NCBI GenBank assembly: GCA_022711465.1
Contig: JAKLEZ010000009.1
Span: 186,001-250,000, forward strand
Direction of reading: 5' to 3'
Source of the DNA: Planctomycetota bacterium
GTDB lineage: Bacteria > Planctomycetota > Phycisphaerae > UBA1845 > PWPN01
Length of the DNA stretch: 64,000 nt
Shown: positions 8,198 to 18,054 of the stretch, in pieces
How the letters are laid out: each line of letters begins with the position of its first letter
How positions within the stretch are numbered: position 1 is the stretch's first letter
The notes under the pieces: model-generated
What the model was told of the DNA's origin: nothing
Seen by the model: only the letters and a program-made list of their open reading frames with translations
Database searches by the model: none
Position numbers and translations under genes: made by a program

Positions 8198-8989
8198 TCA
8201 ACGCTCCACATCCAGCTCACCGTTGACAAGCACTCGCCAACGTCGGTTTTCGCGAGCACGTGCTACAGGGTGTCCCGTTCGCAAAGGCACCGGGCGCGGT
8301 CCCTGGCGTTCAAGCCAGGCATGGATCGGATCCGAGAGTTGTCGGGCTCTGACGAGATCGAGGATGTACCCGGTGCGCTGGGCATTCGGCAGGTCCCCAA
8401 CCAGGCGCAGGGCGGCCAACAACTTCCTGGGATTGAGCGACGGGGACAACTCCGCGATGACCGCCGCCACGTGATCCAAATGGCCGGCTACCTTGGCGAA
8501 ACGCACCAGGTCCACCACCGTCGTTTCCGGAGTCGACACCCGCATCGACCCCGTGGGCGTCTTGACGTTCACGGTGGACGCCTGCCGGATGTACTTGCTG
8601 GCAATGAAGCGAAGTCGCTGCCGGCCTGCCAGGATCGTACGGACCGACCTGTCGGTGACCACCTGGAACTCCTGAGGCTGTTGCAGGGATGCGCCGTGGA
8701 GCCCGGCGGCGCTGAGCAGACCCACGTAGTAGGGCAGCCTCATGGCGGTCATCAGGTCATGGATGAACCACGAAGCGGGCGGCGCTCCCGCGCTAAGGTA
8801 CTCCAGGGGCACGACCACGTAGAAGTAGTTCTTGGCCTTCATGACCCGTCGGCGGCGCTCCAGCCGCTGCAGGGCTTTCTTGATCGCCTCGGGAGACAGG
8901 CCGCTGCCCTGGATGGCCTCGGCACGCACGAAGGTGTACTTCCCCCGTGCCTGTTGGTCATCGATCCACTTCTTTAGGGTAACGGCCAA
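8198..8989 (-). CDS. AbiEi-family antitoxin (type IV toxin-antitoxin)
   Basis: 263 residues. An N-terminal winged helix (residues about 1-60, AIKKALQRLERRRRVMKAKNYFYVV) is followed by the AbiEi C-terminal domain: PYYVGLLSAAGLHGASLQQPQEFQVV and STPETTVVDLVRF are close to the conserved AbiEi segments. AbiEi proteins repress their own promoters and counteract AbiEii toxins. No toxin gene follows directly; the only AbiEii-like gene is the third gene downstream, behind a second antitoxin-like gene. It has its own promoter (9049-9076) and a palindrome in the leader. The C-terminal 40 residues are basic and proline-rich. Confidence 0.75.
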   Translation of the reverse strand: MAVTLKKWIDDQQARGKYTFVRAEAIQGSGLSPEAIKKALQRLERRRRVMKAKNYFYVVVPLEYLSAGAPPASWFIHDLMTAMRLPYYVGLLSAAGLHGASLQQPQEFQVVTDRSVRTILAGRQRLRFIASKYIRQASTVNVKTPTGSMRVSTPETTVVDLVRFAKVAGHLDHVAAVIAELSPSLNPRKLLAALRLVGDLPNAQRTGYILDLVRARQLSDPIHAWLERQGPRPVPLRTGHPVARARENRRWRVLVNGELDVER

Positions 8990-9007
8990 AACCGGGCCCC
9001 CAATAAA

Positions 9008-9019
9008 GTTCTGCAGAAC
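9008..9019. promoter_or_regulatory. Palindrome GTTCTGCAGAAC in the AbiEi leader
   Basis: Perfect 12-bp palindrome about 20 bp upstream of the AbiEi start codon at 8989 and downstream of its predicted transcription start. It is a plausible autoregulatory site and differs in sequence from the operators of the neighbouring operon. Confidence 0.45.
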
Positions 9020-9048
9020 GGGTCGAAAAGTATCCCTTTATGCAGACT

Positions 9049-9076
9049 GTTATATCGGCATTTCGCCCGGGGTCAA
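9049..9076 (-). promoter_or_regulatory. Promoter of the AbiEi gene
   Basis: On the minus strand TTGACC (9076-9071), a 16-bp spacer, TATAAC (9054-9049). Close to the sigma-70 consensus, about 60 bp upstream of the start codon at 8989. Confidence 0.55.
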
Positions 9077-9290
9077 CCACTCCTTGCCGAGTCGCGGTTT
9101 CCGCTACCGAGTCGGGGGCCTGACGGATTGCCCGTTCCGGAACGGCATCCCGGCCGCGCCGATCCCGCCGGGGGAATCGCCGCCTGGGACCCATTACGGC
9201 TGGGACCTTCTTTGATGGACGCGCTCACCGTGCGGGAAGACAATCCCACAGATGCCCTGAAAGGCGTGCTGGAACCAGTTGGTGGCTGCA

Positions 9291-9926
9291 ATGGGTAACG
9301 ACAGCAGTCTCGTCAATCACCGGTCCCCTCCTGAGGACAAGATCTCCCTGTTCAGATCACTCTTCCGCGGGCGGGACGACGTCTACGCGCGCCGGTTCGA
9401 GAGTCGCCGGACCGGCAAATCCGGCTACCAGCCCGCCTGCGCCAACGAATGGGCCCGAGTCCTGTGCGAAAAGCCGAAGATCAAGTGCATGGTGTGCCCG
9501 AACCGACACTTCCTGCCGGTCACGGATGACGTGATCCGCTGGCATCTCTCCGGCCACGATGACGACGGCCGCGACTTTGTCATGGGTGTCTATCCCATGC
9601 TGCAGGACGAGACCTGCCTTTTCCTGGCTGCCGATTTTGACAAGGCGCAGTGGCGTGAGGACGCGGCCGCGGTTCTGAAAACATGCCAGGAAATGAACCT
9701 GCCGGTCGTCGTCGAGCGATCGCGCAGCGGCAACGGCGCACACCTGTGGCTATTCTTTGAAGAGGCCGTCCCGGCCACGATAGCTCGCAAGCTGGGGGCA
9801 AACATTCTCACCGAAACGATGGAACGCCGGTCCGACATCGGTCTGGACTCATACGATCGCTTCTTCCCGAATCAGGATACGCTTCCCCATGGCGGGTTCG
9901 GCAACCTGATCGCCTTGCCTCTGTAG
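9291..9926 (+). CDS. TOTE-type archaeo-eukaryotic primase domain (N-terminal part of a split gene)
   Basis: About 211 residues from the ATG at 9291 (GGTGG upstream; an in-frame TTG at 9279 is an alternative). It carries the archaeo-eukaryotic primase signatures of the TOTE conflict-system primases: a metal-binding acidic strand FLAADFDKAQW and the SRSGNGAHLW motif (sGxxxH type), preceded by a cysteine/histidine motif CMVCPNRHFLPVTDDVIRWHL. In relatives the chain continues through NLIALPL directly into a helicase. Here a TAG codon at 9924-9926 sits exactly there, and the same frame continues with the expected sequence. It is therefore the front half of a gene interrupted by a single CAG-to-TAG-type change. 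Confidence 0.75.
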   Translation: MGNDSSLVNHRSPPEDKISLFRSLFRGRDDVYARRFESRRTGKSGYQPACANEWARVLCEKPKIKCMVCPNRHFLPVTDDVIRWHLSGHDDDGRDFVMGVYPMLQDETCLFLAADFDKAQWREDAAAVLKTCQEMNLPVVVERSRSGNGAHLWLFFEEAVPATIARKLGANILTETMERRSDIGLDSYDRFFPNQDTLPHGGFGNLIALPL

Positions 9927-9953
9927 AAGCAACCTCGAGAACGAGGCAACAGC

Positions 9954-12104
9954 GTGTTTCTCGACGAGAATCTTGTCCCCCACCCAGACCAATGGGCGTA
10001 TCTGGCAACAGTTGAAAGGATTGGCCGCTCCCGGGCCGAGGAGATTGTGCGTGAGGCTGAAGGAAAGGGGCGTGTACTCGGAGTGCGCCTCGCCCTGGGG
10101 GATGATGACGAGGCCGCGCCGTGGAACTCGCCACCGTCGCGTCGCTGCAAGGAACCGCCGATCGCCGGTCAGCAACCCGAGGCTCTGGAACTCGTGCTCG
10201 GAAATGAGATCTACATCGCCAAGGACGGTTTGTCTCCGGGCCTTCGTAATCGGTTGGTCCGTCTCGCTGCATTTCAAAACCCGGAATTCTACAAGGCCCA
10301 GGCGATGCGCCTGCCCACCTACACCAGGCCTCGAGTGATCGCTTGCGCCGAGGATCATTCCCATCACATCAGCCTGCCGCGCGGATGCCTGGATGATGTG
10401 CAAGAGATACTGTCGGATCTGAAGATCAAGGTCGTGATCCGAGATGAACGGTTCAAGGGCAAGCCTCTGGATGTTGTGTTCAGAGGTGATCTGCGCCCGG
10501 AACAAAGAGCAGCCGCAGAAGCCATGCTGGCCGAGGACACCGGGGTGCTGTCTGCGACCACTGCGTTCGGGAAAACCGTGATTGCCGCCTGGTTGATTGC
10601 GCAGCGGGGCGTGAACACACTGGTTCTGGTGCATCGTCGCCAATTGCTGGAACAATGGATTGAGCGCTTGTCCACTTTTCTTGGTCTACCGGCCACAGCC
10701 ATCGGCCGCATCGGCGGTGGCCGCAAGAAGCCGACCGGCCTGCTCGATGTGGGAGTGATCCAGAGCCTGGTGCGCAAAGGCGTTGTGGATGACATTGTTG
10801 GTCAATACGGTTATCTCATCGTGGACGAATGTCACCATTTGTCGGCCCACAGCTTCGAGCAGGTGGCCCGCCGGGCGAAAACAAGATTCATCACCGGCCT
10901 TTCTGCCACCGTCACCCGTAAAGACGGTCATCATCCGATCATTTTCATGCAGTGTGGCCCCATTCGCCATCGCGTCGACGCAAGGCAGCAGGCCCGAGCC
11001 CGTCCCTTCGAGCATACGGTGCATGTCCGCCCGACTGCGTTTCGTCCAGCGCGAGCCGCCGACCCGGATGTTCGACGTCAATTCCACGACCTGTACGACG
11101 AACTGATCGCCGACGAGGCGCGAAACAGGTTGATCTGCGATGATATTCTGCAGGCCACGCGGGACGGGCGATCGCCAATCGTGTTGACGGAGCGCAATGA
11201 CCATGTCGATCTGTTGGCCGCTGCCCTGTTGTCGCAAGTGCCGCATCTGATCGTGCTTCGTGGCGGCATGGGCAAAAGGCAGCACGATGCCATCACCGCT
11301 CAACTGAAGGCCATCCCAGACAACGACGGGCGCGTCCTGCTGGCAACGGGCAAGTACATCGGAGAAGGCTTTGACGACGCCCGTCTGGACACGTTGTTCC
11401 TGACGCTGCCGATATCCTGGCGAGGAACGGTTGCCCAGTACGTCGGCCGGTTACATCGGCTGCACGATGGTAAGAAAGAGGTTCGTGTGTTCGACTACGC
11501 CGACCTCAATGTGCCCATGTTGGCACGGATGTTCGATCGGCGTTGTCGGGGATATGAGGCCGTGGGTTACACGATCCTGCTGCCGGCTAGTGCGGTTCCC
11601 GGCTGGCCGGCCGACGTGCCGTTGCCGATCGATCCACAATGGAAACAGAACTACGCGGCCAGCGTTCAGCGACTGGTTCGCGATGGCGTGGACACCTCGC
11701 TGGCGAATCTGTTTGTCTGCGTGGCACGGACTGTAACTCCCGATGCGGAGGGAGCGAGCCGGGCGCGGAGTTCGACGGAGGCGTTTCTCTATCATCGCCT
11801 GGAAACCCTGCCGGAGACGGCGGGACGGTTTCGTCTGAATGTTGAACTGCCAATCCCCTTTGACGGCCGGGGGCGTATGGAGGTTGACTTGCTCTGCGCG
11901 GACGCGCGGGTAGTCGTCGAACTGGATGGACCACAACATCTGGATATCGATGCCTACCGCCGTGACAGGCGAAAGGACACGTTGCTCCAGGAAAACGGCT
12001 ACTTCGTGCTTCGATTCCTGGCCGAGGATGTCGGCAAGCGATTGAATGACGTCCTTGACACCGTTCTCAGGGCGCTGGCGCATCGTCGCGGAGGACGAAC
12101 CTGA
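9954..12104 (+). CDS. TOTE-type superfamily 2 helicase with C-terminal DUF559-like nuclease (continuation of the primase gene)
   Basis: In the same frame as the primase ORF, reopening at 9927 right after the amber codon; the GTG at 9954 is only the first possible restart and has no good ribosome binding site. Helicase motifs in order: TTAFGKTVIAAWL (Walker A-like), LIVDECHHLS (DECH box), GLSATVTRKDG (motif III area), LATGKYIGEGFDDARLD and QYVGRLHRL (motifs V and VI). The last 130 residues form a PD-(D/E)XK-type domain of the DUF559/Vsr-like kind: MEVDLLCADARVVVELDGPQH, then RRKDTLLQENGYFVLRF. Primase, helicase and nuclease in one chain fit a DNA-processing defence enzyme. Whether both halves are made depends on readthrough or restart. 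Confidence 0.75.
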   Translation: MFLDENLVPHPDQWAYLATVERIGRSRAEEIVREAEGKGRVLGVRLALGDDDEAAPWNSPPSRRCKEPPIAGQQPEALELVLGNEIYIAKDGLSPGLRNRLVRLAAFQNPEFYKAQAMRLPTYTRPRVIACAEDHSHHISLPRGCLDDVQEILSDLKIKVVIRDERFKGKPLDVVFRGDLRPEQRAAAEAMLAEDTGVLSATTAFGKTVIAAWLIAQRGVNTLVLVHRRQLLEQWIERLSTFLGLPATAIGRIGGGRKKPTGLLDVGVIQSLVRKGVVDDIVGQYGYLIVDECHHLSAHSFEQVARRAKTRFITGLSATVTRKDGHHPIIFMQCGPIRHRVDARQQARARPFEHTVHVRPTAFRPARAADPDVRRQFHDLYDELIADEARNRLICDDILQATRDGRSPIVLTERNDHVDLLAAALLSQVPHLIVLRGGMGKRQHDAITAQLKAIPDNDGRVLLATGKYIGEGFDDARLDTLFLTLPISWRGTVAQYVGRLHRLHDGKKEVRVFDYADLNVPMLARMFDRRCRGYEAVGYTILLPASAVPGWPADVPLPIDPQWKQNYAASVQRLVRDGVDTSLANLFVCVARTVTPDAEGASRARSSTEAFLYHRLETLPETAGRFRLNVELPIPFDGRGRMEVDLLCADARVVVELDGPQHLDIDAYRRDRRKDTLLQENGYFVLRFLAEDVGKRLNDVLDTVLRALAHRRGGRT

Positions 12105-12288
12105 CACGCTGGGTTGGAGCTACGCCGACCTGGAGTGCAGCAGCAGGCAACCGTGGGACAGCGGTTCACTTTTTCTCTGGCGAGCGAGGCCGCACCGATC
12201 TTGGAAACAAGACTTGCCCGAATTGGCGCAACAGGTCAAATGGCACAGCAGCGGTCTGTATTTTCTCTCCTCAGGGGGGCTCAGGGTA

Positions 12289-12316
12289 TTGCGTAAGCTA
12301 CTGCGTATGCTATGCT
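12289..12316 (+). promoter_or_regulatory. Promoter-like sequence before tRNA-Thr fragment 2
   Basis: TTGCGT (12289-12294), 16-bp spacer, TATGCT (12311-12316), ending about 10 bp upstream of the first tRNA base at 12326. The placement suggests this truncated copy was once an expressed tRNA-Thr gene. Confidence 0.4.
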
Positions 12317-12325
12317 TATCGTACT

Positions 12326-12367
12326 GCCACCGTAGCTCAGTTGGCAGAGCAGCGGTTTTGTAACCGC
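12326..12367 (+). repeat. tRNA-Thr 5'-half fragment (att-like copy 2)
   Basis: Identical to fragment 1 through TTTTGTAA (12326-12363) and then CCGC, so a shortened anticodon stem can still form, but one loop/stem base is missing relative to the intact gene and the T arm is absent. It shares the D-loop T with copy 1, against C in the intact gene at 24690. It marks the boundary between the AbiE/TOTE islet and the sugar-degradation block. Confidence 0.75.
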
Positions 12368-12472
12368 TTGGTCTCATCAAGAAAAGCCAATAAAAACGCG
12401 GTTTTCCGAGCAGGTGCCAACTTTACTCTCAGAAAGTGCCAACATGACGAAGGGCCCTGATGCTGCCGGCCA

Positions 12473-13740
12473 TTGAGACACCGGCGGTCAGTTGAACCGC
12501 TGCTCTCCCATCCGGTGGCCTGCGGTTCAACCAGCCGCTGCTCACCTGTCCAGGCGATTGAAGTCGTCGGGCTTCACGATGACACTCGGTTTCATGCTCG
12601 CCCCCGGTGCCCCGCTTACCTCATCGCCCAAAGGCAACTGTTCCCAAACTGGCGCTGCGACGCCCGCAACATCGTGACCGTCTTCTACAACCGCACCAGT
12701 TCCGCCCCGGAATCGGGCGGCGACGTGTTCAGCGGTGCCTGGGCCTACCCGGAATCCAGTTCCTGCTGTGGGCGATCGCTGTGGTACTCGCCTCTGCTCG
12801 TCGGGAGCATTCTGGGGCAATATGCCTTCGTGTCCGGCGATCCCTGGATGCGTGAGATGGCCGTGCGCCAGTTGATTCTCCAAACCTACGACGCCCATGA
12901 AACCGGGGTCACCGAGGACAACATCGACGGCGGCATCATCGTGAACGGCGCCTGGTTCAACATCGCTCATCCGCTGCCGCTGTACTGGGTCCAGATGGCC
13001 AGCGGCTGGTTGCCGGAGGAACTGGGCGCCGGCCGTGAAAACCACATCGTCCGCTCCTGTGCGGTGGTGAAATCGGTTTGCTACGGCGACGGAGACATCA
13101 CGTATTCGACTTTCGACGCCCCACCGGAGACGGTGGATGTGCTGCGGCTGGCCTTTGTGCCCCAGGAGATCACGGCAGATGAACGCGCGCTCCGCGAACG
13201 TCAGGATCTTTCGGCCAACGGCTACACTGTCAAGAAGCTGTCCAACGGCGACGCCATCGTTCACGTTCGCCACGATGGCGCAACGAGGATACGAGTGCGC
13301 GGCGAGGACCCTCAGCGGGTCCTTGACGGTTCGGCTTTGACGTTTGACGGTGCCTGGACCACGCACGAGAAGACGGAAGCCTCGGGCAGGACATTGCGAA
13401 CGACAGAGGCCGAGGGCGCTGCCGTGACCCAGACCATCACCGTCGGTCCCGGCGCCACCAGGGTGCGGTTCATGCTCGAGACCGTCCTGCACTGCTCCGT
13501 GATGGAGGACCACGTCACCTATTATGGCTGCGATTTCCGGCTTGCCCGCCCGACAACAACGCAGTCTCGCAGCGCGATGACATCGCCTGCGGTTTCTGCC
13601 ACGCGGACTGTTCTTGACGATCTCGACGCCCCCGCCGAAGCAGTGGTCAAGGATTCGGACATGGAGTACAGTTTTGTGCTGATTCATCGCCCCGGCGACA
13701 TGAATGAATTGCCGGAGAAGCTGCGGAAGCTTCCGTGTCC
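12473..13740 (+). pseudogene. Remnant of a large secreted sugar-active-enzyme-like protein
   Basis: The frame is open from 12473. Protein-like sequence begins around 12660 (RNIVTVFYNRTSSAPESGG) and runs to about 13740 (DMNELPEKLRKLP). In between are helical-toroid-like segments (LGQYAFVSGDPWMREMAVRQLI) and a beta-rich part. There is no signal peptide; the first 60 residues (many Arg/Pro/Ser/Cys) look like non-coding DNA read through, and the last 75 codons of the frame are again nonsense-like. The true N-terminus and C-terminus are both gone. The family was not identified. It runs into a different truncated gene in another frame, so a deletion joined two genes here. Confidence 0.45.
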
Positions 13741-14927
13741 CACACTCGCGTTACCACGGGGAATATCCCCGCGCCTGCCATTTCGTCGATGGCGGGATAG
13801 CCCACGTTGGCGCCATGGGCTTGTGTCTCCGAAACGGCACCGCAAACAACGTCATCGAGGGCAACCATATCTCCGACTTGGGCGGGGGCGGGATCGGCGC
13901 GGGTTACGCCAACGTGGCTTACGGCTATCTGGAGGCAGCGCCGCCTCCGGAGACGAATGAGTACCTGAACTACAGGATCGCAAACAACTATGTCCATCAC
14001 TGTGGCATGGTGGACTACGGGGCGGTCGGAATCTGTCTGTTCTCATCGCAGGATTCTGTCGTCGCCCACAACCTGATCCACGACACGGCGTACTTTGGCA
14101 TCGGCTTCGCCGGCAGCCAGGATCCGAAGGCGCCGTTCGCCCGGAACAATACCATCGAATACAACCACATCTACAATGCCATGCAGGTGACGGTGGACGG
14201 AGCGGGAATGTATGTGACCTTTGCGCAGGTGGATCGCGGCGGCCTCATCCGGGGCAATCTGCTCCACGACATCGTTCCCAATCGCTTCAACAGCCGGGCG
14301 GTCGGGCCCTACAGCGCTACCGGCATTTATCTGGACGGTTCGAACTCCGGGTGTGGTTACGAGGGCAATGTCGTGTGCCGGGCCACCTCGGCCCTCTTCG
14401 TGAACGGGCGCGGGCAGGTGACGTGGCGGGATAACCTGTTTCAGAAAAGCGGCACGCCGCCTCCGGAGTTCATCGAGGCGATGCAGGCCTATGCGGGGCT
14501 TACGCCGGCTTACCGCCGTGCGCTCCTGAAAACCGAGTCGCCCGCCTGCAATTACTATCCACTCACACAACACAATCCGGCTGCCAACGTGTGGGCCGCT
14601 TACCAGTTCCACCTCCCCAAATCGGGGGCGGGAGTAGTCACGGTTTTTCGCCGGGCCGGAAGCGAGGATGAGTCGGCGCGGCTCACACTGCGCGGCCTGG
14701 ACGCGGCCGTGACGTACACATTCAAGGTGTGGTTGGGCTCGCTTGAACGGGGGGAGCCGGATACCCTGGCTGGAGTTCAAGCCTTGCCAGGCGCGGCACC
14801 CGTGCTTGGAGAAGACGATCTGCGGATGAGCGGCGGACAGTTGCTGGAAGATGGGTTGCTGGTGAAACTGCCCGACCACCCGCAAACGGCCTGGATCAGC
14901 TATCAGAGTGTCAGTCGCAAGGAGTGA
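13704..14927 (+). pseudogene. Right-handed parallel beta-helix protein, 5'-truncated
   Basis: From about residue 28 the frame reads as a parallel beta-helix: short repeats such as NNVIEGNHISDLGGGGIGAG, NNYVHHCG, NTIEYNHIYNA and YEGNVVCRA with regularly spaced N/G/H turns, as in polysaccharide lyase-type PbH1 proteins. The last 110 residues (GAGVVTVFRRAG..., LDAAVTYTFKVW) resemble the C-terminal beta-sandwich of GH36-type alpha-galactosidases. There is no signal peptide and the first coils of the helix are missing; the preceding codons overlap the remnant upstream in another frame. The 3' end is intact and the stop lies 7 nt before the GH127-type gene, so they were once one operon. Confidence 0.55.
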
Positions 14928-14934
14928 GTGTGAA

Positions 14935-17841
14935 ATGAACCGAATACCAACAATCCTGGGCGTCCTCACACTTCTCGCCGCGATGCTAACGTGCGGCCTG
15001 CTTCTCGCGATCTCCAGTGAGGCTGGCGAAAGTCTCCGAACCACGCTCGACGTGGTCAAGCCGCTTATTGAGGACAAGCTGATCCCGGCAAGGCTTACTC
15101 ACCAGGAGATGACGGGTGGCGAAATCGACCGACGCATCATGGCGTTGATTTACAGCAACTACATGGTGCTCGACCTGGACCGGGATTGGCTGGACAAGTT
15201 CAGCAACCGCACGGCCCGGGGTGATACCCGCAATGTGTACTACGGGATCGGCAAGGTCTTGGACGCGGGCAGCCTGTTTGCCCAATACACCGGCGACCCG
15301 AAAGTGGCCCAACGCACACAGTACATCATGGATCAAATGCGTGCCTCTCGCGATCCGGACGGATACGTGGGCTTCTGGAAGGTCGAGACGAACAACTACC
15401 AGAACATTGTCAACTGGATCCTCCACGAGCAGGAATACTTCAATCTGGCGCTGGTGCGGAACTATCGCACGACGGGGAATCCCCAGTCCCTGGCGGATGC
15501 GAGAGTCATGGCCGACTACATCATGCGGTCGTTCCCCGCGAATCCTCAGGGGGAGCACGTAATTCCCGCCGGGACGTCCATCGCCGGCATCACCGAAGGG
15601 TTCGTGGAGCTGTATCGGGTCACCGGCGACGCGAAGTACCTGGCCTTTGCCCGGAACTTGCAGTACGAGCCGCACTGGTACTACCTGAAACCGTTCGAGG
15701 CGTGGCAGAGGAACACCTCCAAAGCGTACTACCACGTCTACGTGATGCTCTCGCACCTGTACCCCGACACGGAGTTGTATCGTTTGATCGGCGGCGACGA
15801 TTACCTCAAGAAGAGCCTCTGGATGAAACAGGAATTGCTCGAAAGAGGGCGCGGCGGCTTGCTGGTGACGGGCTCCACCTCCGAAGGGGAGCATTTCACT
15901 TACGATCAGAAAGGCTCCGGCAGCATCCAAGAATCCTGCGTTACAGCCTATCTGCTCCGCTGGATCGACAGCCTCATGCGGCTGGAGGGCGATCTGCGGT
16001 ATGGGGATGTGATGGAACGGACGATCTACAACGCCCTCTTCGGGGCGCAGTCTCCGGACGGACGCCACATCTGCTACTTCACGCCCTTTACGGGGAGGAG
16101 GAGTTTTCAAAGCATCGACACCTTCTGCTGCAACGGGAACTTCCGCCGTGCGGTGGCGGAGTTGCCGCAGAAGATCTACTACCGCACGCCGGACGACGGC
16201 ATTGCGCTAAACCTGTTCACGCCGTCGAAGAAGGCGTTCGACGTGAAAGGGCAGACGGTCACGCTGCTGCAGGAGACCGCGTATCCGAACGACGGTGAGG
16301 TGAAGCTGACGTTTTCCACAGCCAAGCCGGTTGCGTTTGCGTTCCGGTTCCGGACGCCGGCGTGGTGCGAGGCCGTCACGCTGAGCGTGAACAGCGAACC
16401 GCCGCTGACGCTGGACCCGCAACGCCAGACACTCGGCGGCCACACGCTCGACCGGACCTGGAAGGACGGCGACGTGGTGCGAATCTCGATGCCGATGCAG
16501 TGGCGCTTCCTGCGCGGCCGCGCCGTGCAGCACAGCCGGGTGGCGTTGCTGCGCGGCCCCGTCGTGTACTGTGTCGGCAAGGACCAGAATGCCGAGCTGC
16601 TCAAGAGGTGCTCCGAGCCGCGCGACCTGGTGATTGACCCCGCTTCGCTCGCCGGACCGGTGCGCGACGAATCGATTCGTCCGGACGGCTTGAAGGTTGC
16701 CGCCAAAGCCTGGCTAAAACCGGATGCCACCGGCGAGAAAGCGGACGTCACCCTCACCGAGTTCATTGATCCGAGCGGTCTGGATGTCTATTTCCGGGTG
16801 CCGAACGTCGCGGACACCTCACCGGTGCGGCTCATGGACGACGAAATCGTTTCGTGGCCGAACGAGTTCGTCAACGCGCATGTGCTGAAGGCGCTCTACG
16901 GCCCAAAGGCGAAGGGTGACATCGAAGGGGCGTTTGAAATCCGCGGCGACGTCGTCGCGGACCTGGCAGCGAATTACGTCAGCCCGCGCGGTCGCACCGA
17001 CCTGCCCGCAGAGTTTCCCGACAACACCGACGGACGCTGGGCCTGTTACAACTGCGCAAACGGCGGGTTGCTCTCTACCGCCGCGCCCGGCGACGTGACG
17101 CCGTTGAACTCGCAATTCAAGGCATTCGGTTCGCCGCTGGGTTACGCCTACGGCCTGGAAGAACAGGGCGATGAACTCGGTTTCGTGTCGAACTACGCTC
17201 CCAGCGACCGGCAGGAGGACGCCTGGCGCGCGCACTTCACCGAACAGATGTTCGACCGCGTGCTCTCCGCCGCCGTGCGGTCGCGTTTCCTCTACACCCA
17301 CCCGGTGGCGGACACGGCGCGCTACAACGTCTTCCGGTGGACGCCCGCCGACAGCCTGCGGAGCAAGGAGGTCACACTGTGCGGCAAGCTGTTTTCGAAT
17401 CTGGGCAACGGCGTCGCACTGCGCGTCATCCGCTGGCGCGATGCCACGCGGCACGAGGTTCTCGGCACGTTCAACACCAAAGACCTCAAGGTGGGCGCTT
17501 GCGGCACCGCCGAGTTTGTCCTGCGGTTGCCACCTGGCGAGGCAGGCCGGCACCTCGACTTCGTCCTGCACAACGCCGGCAGCCACATCTGCGACGCGAC
17601 CGCGCTGCAAATCACTGCCTTCACCAACGTCTCGCGGACCTATGCCCAAACCGACGTGACGGAGAAAGTGCAGGCGAAGTATCACAACCGCCTCGTGACG
17701 CCGCTGGGCGCCTATGCCGAACTTTTCGGCGATCCTGCACCTGGCGCGGAAAAGACTCTAAAAGTCAAAGTGCACTACTGGCGGGACGACTCGGTGAAGT
17801 ACCTCGAACTTCCGCCTGACTCCCCGCTGGACCTCCGATGA
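14935..17841 (+). CDS. GH127-family beta-L-arabinofuranosidase-like enzyme with C-terminal extension
   Basis: 968 residues from the ATG at 14935 (AAGGAG upstream; an N-terminal hydrophobic segment LGVLTLLAAMLTCGLLLAI serves as signal or anchor). The (alpha/alpha)6 domain (about 40-520) keeps the metal-thiolate site of the family: E333 and C335 in IQESC and the pair C398/C399 in FCCNGN, spaced like the Glu/Cys/Cys/Cys cluster of the characterised enzyme HypBA1, in which one of the paired cysteines is the nucleophile. Beta-sandwich modules follow, plus about 300 extra residues of unassigned beta-rich sequence. It should hydrolyse terminal beta-L-arabinofuranosyl or related sugars in the periplasm. 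It is the only fully intact enzyme of this block. Confidence 0.85.
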   Translation: MNRIPTILGVLTLLAAMLTCGLLLAISSEAGESLRTTLDVVKPLIEDKLIPARLTHQEMTGGEIDRRIMALIYSNYMVLDLDRDWLDKFSNRTARGDTRNVYYGIGKVLDAGSLFAQYTGDPKVAQRTQYIMDQMRASRDPDGYVGFWKVETNNYQNIVNWILHEQEYFNLALVRNYRTTGNPQSLADARVMADYIMRSFPANPQGEHVIPAGTSIAGITEGFVELYRVTGDAKYLAFARNLQYEPHWYYLKPFEAWQRNTSKAYYHVYVMLSHLYPDTELYRLIGGDDYLKKSLWMKQELLERGRGGLLVTGSTSEGEHFTYDQKGSGSIQESCVTAYLLRWIDSLMRLEGDLRYGDVMERTIYNALFGAQSPDGRHICYFTPFTGRRSFQSIDTFCCNGNFRRAVAELPQKIYYRTPDDGIALNLFTPSKKAFDVKGQTVTLLQETAYPNDGEVKLTFSTAKPVAFAFRFRTPAWCEAVTLSVNSEPPLTLDPQRQTLGGHTLDRTWKDGDVVRISMPMQWRFLRGRAVQHSRVALLRGPVVYCVGKDQNAELLKRCSEPRDLVIDPASLAGPVRDESIRPDGLKVAAKAWLKPDATGEKADVTLTEFIDPSGLDVYFRVPNVADTSPVRLMDDEIVSWPNEFVNAHVLKALYGPKAKGDIEGAFEIRGDVVADLAANYVSPRGRTDLPAEFPDNTDGRWACYNCANGGLLSTAAPGDVTPLNSQFKAFGSPLGYAYGLEEQGDELGFVSNYAPSDRQEDAWRAHFTEQMFDRVLSAAVRSRFLYTHPVADTARYNVFRWTPADSLRSKEVTLCGKLFSNLGNGVALRVIRWRDATRHEVLGTFNTKDLKVGACGTAEFVLRLPPGEAGRHLDFVLHNAGSHICDATALQITAFTNVSRTYAQTDVTEKVQAKYHNRLVTPLGAYAELFGDPAPGAEKTLKVKVHYWRDDSVKYLELPPDSPLDLR

Positions 17842-18054
17842 CGCAATGTCCGTATGAAACCGGATTATGCGTTGGCGGATCGCGGCGAAGGAAGTAGTGT
17901 GTGGATTGGAGTAACGTGCTATGACAGAATCAGGAAATGCAGATGGCGATGCTTGCCCCACAGATTTCGCTGTGTTGGCAAGCCTGTACCGGAACAACTT
18001 ACTGAACGACGTCGTTCCCTTCTGGGAAGGGCGTTCACAGACTGCGAGGATACA

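Noticed and set aside
12326..12367. Functional second tRNA-Thr gene
   Set aside because: No T arm and no acceptor 3' strand follow; only the 5' half is present.
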